Below, one piece after another: positions 7,701-10,069 of a stretch of 10,069 nucleotides of DNA (the first letter of the stretch is position 1; every line of letters starts with the position of its first letter). The DNA is from Saccoglossus kowalevskii (lineage: Eukaryota; Hemichordata; Enteropneusta; Harrimaniidae): the NCBI RefSeq assembly GCF_000003605.2, contig NW_003114959.1, positions 190,745 to 200,813 on the forward strand, read 5' to 3'. Under the pieces are notes generated by a model. It saw only the letters and a program-made list of their open reading frames with translations, was not told where the DNA came from and did not search any database. The translations under genes were made by a program, and so were the position numbers.

Positions 7701-9925
7701 TTGACCCTGAGAATTATACCCAATGTGTTTGTAACCATTACATCATAAATCACAGTATAGTTCACAAATTATGGGTAAAGTGATCACTATAAATTTACCA
7801 TGCTATTAAATTAATCTCAATGAAAACGCTATTATATAATTATAGAGTTACAATTTAATTGACTTTTAATTAAACTCCAGTTAAATCACAATTCTACATG
7901 GGGTTGCATTTTAATCTGACATAATGCAGCAACTATTTTAAAAGTTAATTAACTTGATGTACTCAGAACATATAGCAATCACAGTATGCATGTGTGTATA
8001 TGCAAGTCTGTTTCACTATTATCTCAAGAACCGTTGTTGGATTTCGATACAACTTGGTATATTGATGCCCAGAGACAAAGCAAAGACCGAACTAGTAGAT
8101 GGCTAAATTTATATCTATTAATTTCCTAATTTGCATAACAATTAGCCTAGTTTCATCTTTTCTATAGATCTCAATACACATTTTAATGAAACTTAGTACA
8201 TAGATGCCCTGGGACAAATCTGATTAGTTTTGGATTGTAATTTGTGAATATTATATATAATTTATCAATCTTCAGCTTTTCTTGAGACATCTGAAGAACT
8301 AAAACATTACTTTTCATTTAAACTTGGTAAGAAGATGCTCCTCGACAATGCCCAGACCTCAACAAACACTCATTCAGAAGTTAATAATACTTGGTACACC
8401 TGTGCTCTGGGAGAAATCACATACATATTTAGTCCAGGGTTGAATTTTGTGCATACTAATTATCCTATTTGATCATGAGATCTCATGAATATGCAGTTTC
8501 AATATTTTAAGATCTAATCTAACACTGTTGTATGCAGGACAATGTAACCAATGCAATATTGAAGGCATCCACAATTATGATACATTTGTATATGACCAAT
8601 AGATTGCGATGTATGGTAATGTGGCCTAATTAATATGCATACTGTATTTGCTCCATTCGTAGCGCATGTGCTTGAATAATCAGTCCCCATTCGCGCGCAG
8701 TTCCAAAACGGCGACTTATGTTTTGATCTTTGTGTGTCTATGTGTCCATGTATCCATGTGTCCATGCGTCCAGACCTGTATCTTAGACATGCCTGGACCA
8801 ATCACAATAAAACTTCACACATATATCATACATAATATTATACATATGCACATTGATTTGTTTCATGATCTGATTCAAGATGGCCAAATAATGGCCATTT
8901 TTGTGCTGAAAAATCAGCATTTATAGATGTATTTTGTTCAAACTTGGTACATACGTTGGACATTATGGGACCTTGATGAACATCGATTTATTTTTCAGAT
9001 CCAATTTAAACTGGCCGACTGGCATCCATTTTGTTTTAATGATTGCAGTTCTAGTGCCATATCTCTGCCATGCTTTGACTGGTTATGATCAAATTTTATA
9101 TATTCATTATAAACATGACATAGTTATATTGGTTTGACCATCTGATTCAGAATGGCCAAATCGCAGCCATTTTTATGCTAAAAATCATCAAAAATCAAGC
9201 ATTTCTGGCTGACTGGCGGTCATTTTGTTTAAATGAGTGCGCTTCTAGAGCCATAGTTCTGCTATGCTTTGACTGATTATGTTCAAATTTTATATATTCG
9301 ATTCGTTTTATATCATTATGTTATAGATATATAGATGTATTCAAAATGGCCGACTGGTGGCCGTTCCAGAGCAATATTTCTCAATATGGACAAGTACTCG
9401 TTTGATGATCAGATACAAGATGTCAATCATTTTAATGTTAAAAAAATCATTATAATCAAGCATCTTCTGGATCCATACTTCTGACATGTTCATGTTCCAA
9501 CTATATTACTGTAAACAAAACTATATATCTTAAATTTGATAACTAACATGGACTGTGCCATGCATGGCTTCTTTATAAATATTTTTTGAGATGAATAATG
9601 TTTTAATGATTCCATATACAGCCAATGATATTTTTGATTTCCATGTGCTTCTAATAGAACAAATTCAGTAACTATAATATCTCAAAATACTGTTGCATAT
9701 ATAGACACACAACCAATACTACAATGTCACTTCATCATGTACTTCATGTCTCCAATGCTCTCATAGCACAGAATTTGTTTCTAAGGTTTCTTTGATTTCT
9801 TGTTTAAAGATGAGATGCTCCACTTGTAGTGGTTGTGGTCGAGTATCATACAGAGTATATGAAAATAATCACACAGTAACTAAATATAAGAGATGTAGTA
9901 AATGTAGTGGATCAGGAAAGATAGT
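1586..9925 (+). CDS. ssuh2: SSUH2-like protein, spliced gene, six exons visible, 3' end outside window
   Basis: The joined exons are 1586-1732, 3025-3091, 3696-3825, 4162-4222, 6395-6582 and 9810-9925. They give one open frame of about 235 residues with no stop. The order is an acidic/Ser/Asp N-terminus, a Pro/Gln linker, a conserved segment starting LPYLSEDDVR, then FTECRHTKH, a PSPW...EIPHT segment, and a cysteine-rich region with four CxxC units. The combination of PW, PHT and repeated CxxCxGxG is the hallmark of the SSUH2 (ssu-2 homolog) family. In that family the cysteines resemble the DnaJ zinc-binding domain without a J domain. The biochemical role is poorly defined; human SSUH2 has been linked to tooth development. 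No signal peptide or membrane segment is visible. The protein should continue to the right, and upstream exons are possible. I recognised the family from motifs, not from a search. Confidence 0.88.
1799..1818. other. Two overlapping 12-bp perfect palindromes
   Basis: ATGTACGTACAT (1799-1810) and ACATGTACATGT (1807-1818) are each perfect palindromes and overlap by four bases. They lie about 65 bp after the donor of the first visible exon. Together they look like a short GTAC/CATG simple-sequence patch. No protein site is implied. Confidence 0.6.
2183..2190. promoter_or_regulatory. Consensus CRE octamer TGACGTCA in an intron
   Basis: The perfect palindrome TGACGTCA is the full CREB/ATF consensus. 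It stands alone in intron 1 with no TATA or other promoter elements that I can identify around it. One 8-bp word is not strong evidence in a 10-kb window, so it is reported as a candidate only. Confidence 0.25.
3025..3091 (+). CDS. ssuh2: SSUH2-like exon b: Pro/Gln-rich linker
   Basis: The acceptor follows a strong polypyrimidine tract (TTTTTTTTCCCATTCCAG) and the donor is CTGA|GTAAGA. The first two bases complete a GAT codon with the last base of exon a. Then come 21 codons (STVPPPQVSVQQPQLPEHRF and one Thr) and two bases passed to the next exon. The segment is proline and glutamine rich and is likely a flexible linker before the conserved region. This exon is too short to detect as a standalone open frame. 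It is supported by phase compatibility at both junctions and by strong splice signals. Confidence 0.75.
3092..3695 (+). other. ssuh2: Intron, 604 bp, with a poly-C run
   Basis: The intron is phase 2. It contains a run of ten C at 3287-3296, unusual in such AT-rich sequence, and a short GTTATC-rich patch near 3430-3448. An upstream AG at 3665-3666 follows a T tract and could act as an acceptor. Using it would give GAC TTC CTT TGA, an immediate stop, so the AG at 3694-3695 is preferred. Confidence 0.75.
3696..3825 (+). CDS. ssuh2: SSUH2-like exon c: start of the conserved region
   Basis: The acceptor is ATCATTTAG and the donor is CTTCAT|GTAAGT, a near-ideal GTAAGT donor. One base completes an Asp codon with exon b. 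The 43 full codons begin LPYLSEDDVRDVLIDHVA and end IIPSNALH, finishing in phase 0. The pattern LPYLSEDDVR..L..HV....CYG..AAREM matches the conserved N-terminal block of SSUH2-family proteins, where a short helical segment is followed by a Cys-Tyr/Trp-Gly turn. The open frame extends a little upstream to an ATG at 3673, but that part is intron: it reads through the acceptor and has no family similarity. Confidence 0.87.
3826..4161 (+). other. ssuh2: Intron, 336 bp
   Basis: This is a short phase-0 intron with donor GTAAGT and acceptor ATTTCTTGCAG. The sequence is AT-rich and unique; I see nothing else in it. Confidence 0.8.
4162..4222 (+). CDS. ssuh2: SSUH2-like exon d
   Basis: This 61-bp exon lies between acceptor TTTCTTGCAG and donor GGAA|GTGAGT. 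It supplies 20 codons (YELISFTECRHTKHVSVPYG) and one base. The block Y.L.SFTE.R follows directly after exon c in the protein and agrees with the F-T/S-E-x-R beta-strand block of the SSUH2 family. Both junction phases (0 in, 1 out) match the neighbouring exons, which is the main support for so short an exon. Confidence 0.83.
4807..5265 (+). repeat. Degenerate direct duplication, offset about 363 nt
   Basis: The block AATTTGCATAAT...TTAAT...AGCATGTT at 4807-4840 recurs at 5170-5200. Further on, an ACATG-TTGCTG block followed by TATTAATTAGTTAATTA-like sequence at about 4878-4918 recurs at about 5237-5275. The near-constant offset (roughly 360 nt) points to an old segmental duplication of several hundred bases. 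A second overlap is seen between 4943-4970 and 5071-5098 (TATAACA..TTTGCT..AATGAATTGAA), offset about 128. Identity is only moderate, judged by eye. Confidence 0.55.
5908..6057 (+). repeat. Degenerate direct repeat pair, offset 117 nt
   Basis: The block at 5908-5940 (CATG, TTG, ACCAATTT, TGAAAATTGAT) recurs at 6025-6057 with about 25 of 33 positions identical by eye. A related CATGACTTGAC phrase is at 5419-5429. This is probably a fragment of a dispersed repeat family with a unit a little over 100 bp. Confidence 0.45.
6395..6582 (+). CDS. ssuh2: SSUH2-like exon e: PW/PHT block and first two CxxC units
   Basis: The acceptor is TTTATTGTAG and the donor AAGAAA|GTATGA. With the last base of exon d the first codon is Ser; 62 codons follow, ending in phase 0. 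Landmarks are SPW (residues 13-15 of the exon), EIPHTAS (33-39), then CYSCHGSG (43-50) and CWRCQGRKK (54-62). CxxCxGxG is the DnaJ-type zinc-binding signature. The first unit fits fully; the second keeps CxxCxG, but Lys replaces the last Gly. This exon is the strongest evidence for the family assignment. Reading past the donor meets TGA at once, which agrees with an exon end here. Confidence 0.92.
6964..7118 (+). repeat. Degenerate direct repeat pair, offset 123 nt
   Basis: CAATTTTTATCTAATCAT at 6964-6981 and its continuation to 6995 recur at 7087-7118, with about 27 of 32 positions identical by eye. A GTCGTCGTCGTTGTTGTC patch precedes the first copy at 6927-6944. The TTCAAACTT phrase inside resembles the AACTTGG block seen after 8050, so these may be related monomers. 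Confidence 0.55.
8051..8418 (+). repeat. Degenerate tandem monomers with AACTTGGTAC core
   Basis: The phrase AACTTGGTA...GATGCCC..GGACAAA occurs at 8051-8081, 8190-8220 and 8321-8352 (offsets 139 and 131). A poorer copy is at 8388-8418, and a further copy at 8941-8971. Each main copy is preceded by an AT-rich TTT..AT..A phrase. The first is also preceded by TCTCAAGAACCGTTG (8022-8036). The spacing suggests an old array of roughly 130-140-bp monomers, now strongly diverged. The family is not named here because it cannot be searched. Confidence 0.6.
8737..8772. repeat. 8-bp microsatellite, about 4.5 copies of TCCATGTG
   Basis: Successive units are TCTATGTG, TCCATGTA, TCCATGTG and TCCATGCG, then TCCA. 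The array explains the open frames on both strands in this area, since the imperfect 8-bp period happens to avoid stops. Confidence 0.85.
8869..9470 (+). repeat. Diverged direct duplications, offsets about 194 and 270 nt
   Basis: The segment 9011-9105 matches 9205-9299 without gaps at about 81 of 95 positions by eye (ends in AAATTTTATATATTC in both). The TCTGATTC...TGGCCAAAT block at 8869-8911 matches 9141-9183 at offset 272. A poorer copy begins near 9401 at offset about 268 and has lost the GGCC arm. The offsets differ, so the copies were inserted or rearranged in a nested way and are not a simple tandem array. Confidence 0.65.
8880..9364. repeat. Five 6-7-6 inverted-repeat units (ATGGCC-N7-GGCCAT type)
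   Basis: Five sites share the geometry of 6-bp left arm, 7-bp spacer and 6-bp right arm. They are 8880-8898 (perfect arms ATGGCC/GGCCAT), 9011-9029, 9152-9170 (one arm mismatch), 9205-9223 (arms decayed) and 9346-9364 (ATGGCC/GGCCGT). The spacer is AAATNNN in two sites and GACTGGC or GACTGGT in the other three. The first four sites are followed by a T-rich ATTTT-type tail. They sit within diverged direct duplications of the surrounding sequence. Confidence 0.75.
9810..9925 (+). CDS. ssuh2: SSUH2-like exon f: third and fourth CxxC units
   Basis: The acceptor is TTGTTTAAAG and the donor ATAGT|GTAAGT. The exon has 38 codons and two bases (phase 2 out). It contains CSTCSGCG (exon residues 3-10) and CSKCSGSG (29-36), both full CxxCxGxG matches, joined by a basic, polar 18-residue stretch with YENNHTVTKYK. 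With exon e this gives four zinc-binding CxxC units in a row, as in the DnaJ-like cysteine-rich domain; SSUH2 proteins carry such a region and continue into a C-terminal part, which lies beyond this window. The ATG at its first codon is an internal Met, not a start. Confidence 0.9.
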
Positions 9926-10069
9926 GTAAGTATCATCAATATATGTTCTGTAGCACTGTATGTATTATGTACAGCATGTGTTCTGCAGCAATACATGCAT
10001 TATGTACAGTATGTGTTCTGTAGCACTGTATGTATTATGTACAGTATGTGTTCTGCAGCAATACATGCA
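9926..10069 (+). other. ssuh2: Start of the next intron, truncated by window end
   Basis: It begins with GTAAGT after exon f. From 9944 on it is entirely minisatellite, so no further exon is visible. Confidence 0.8.
9944..10069. repeat. 35-bp minisatellite of two alternating unit types (70-bp dimer)
   Basis: TGTTCTG starts each unit, at 9944, 9979, 10014 and 10049. Units 1 and 3 (type X) continue TAGCACTGTATGTATT; units 2 and 4 (type Y) continue CAGCAATACATGCATT; both then end ATGTACAG.ATG. Units 1 and 3 differ at one base (9975). The array is thus a dimer repeated at least 1.8 times, cut by the window edge. It begins only 18 bp after the donor of exon f. Type X contains a 5-bp inverted repeat CTGTA...TACAG. 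Confidence 0.95.

Larger units (their letters stand above)
6583..9809 (+). other. ssuh2: Intron, 3227 bp, rich in decayed repeats
   Basis: This phase-0 intron splits the cysteine-rich domain between its second and third CxxC units. Donor is GTATGA, and acceptor TTCTTGTTTAAAG. It holds an AATTTGCAT block near 6772, a duplicated pair at 6964-7118, AT-rich unique sequence at about 7130-8020, and AACTTGGTAC blocks from 8051. An 8-bp microsatellite at 8737-8772 and the inverted-repeat cluster at 8880-9364 follow. Three open frames of 67-95 codons between 8514 and 9137 fall inside these repeats and overlap on both strands, so I do not treat them as genes. Confidence 0.75.

Noticed and set aside
8514-8801. 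95-codon open frame on the minus strand
   Set aside because: It runs through the 8-bp microsatellite and decayed repeat DNA, overlaps an open frame on the opposite strand, lies inside an intron of the SSUH2-like gene and shows no domain.
8666-9137. Two plus-strand open frames of 86 and 67 codons
   Set aside because: Their hydrophobic, Cys/His-rich translations come from TGTG/CCATG microsatellite and AT-rich repeat copies. There is no family similarity, no codon bias, and the start contexts are weak.
6583-9809. Missed exon between the two zinc-binding exons
   Set aside because: Both flanking exons meet in phase 0, the CxxC units run on naturally, and no Cys-rich open segment with splice sites was found in the intron.
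9944-10069. Common origin of the 35-bp and 37-bp minisatellites
   Set aside because: The reverse complement of the 37-bp unit shares only GTTCTGT with the 35-bp unit; the rest does not align.

Overview
The window is AT-rich, intron-rich eukaryotic nuclear DNA, most likely from an invertebrate animal. The evidence is a set of short exons with matching GT/AG splice sites and matching phases, long introns, minisatellites and many decayed dispersed repeats. A marine deuterostome such as a hemichordate, lancelet or echinoderm would fit the repeat style, but this is an impression; the sequence alone does not settle the taxon. I see no bacterial operon, CRISPR array, tRNA, rRNA or intact transposase.

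There is one gene, on the plus strand. Six coding exons (1586-1732, 3025-3091, 3696-3825, 4162-4222, 6395-6582, 9810-9925) splice in perfect phase into about 235 residues of an SSUH2-family protein (ssu-2 homolog). The product has an acidic, proline-rich N-terminal part and then a conserved helical and beta region. It ends in a DnaJ-like cysteine-rich zinc-binding region with four CxxC units, split between the last two exons. The gene runs off the 3' end of the window and may also have exons upstream of position 1.

The layout from left to right is as follows. Positions 1-1530 are a minisatellite of 41 full 37-bp units plus 15 bases. It has an internal 111-bp three-unit higher-order repeat and stops only 55 bp before the first visible exon. 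The introns make up nearly all the rest. The first two (1733-3024 and 3092-3695) are mostly unique sequence, with a consensus CRE octamer at 2183-2190. Intron 4223-6394 and intron 6583-9809 hold decayed repeats with offsets of roughly 117-363 nt. These include four same-strand copies of an AATTTGCAT block, five copies of an AACTTGGTAC-type block, an 8-bp microsatellite, and five copies of a 6-7-6 inverted repeat (ATGGCC-N7-GGCCAT type) within about 490 bp. The window ends inside a second minisatellite (9944-10069), in which two 35-bp unit types alternate.

Nothing here amounts to a new multi-gene system. The points worth a second look are the structured minisatellites flanking the gene and the repeated inverted-repeat unit in the last large intron.
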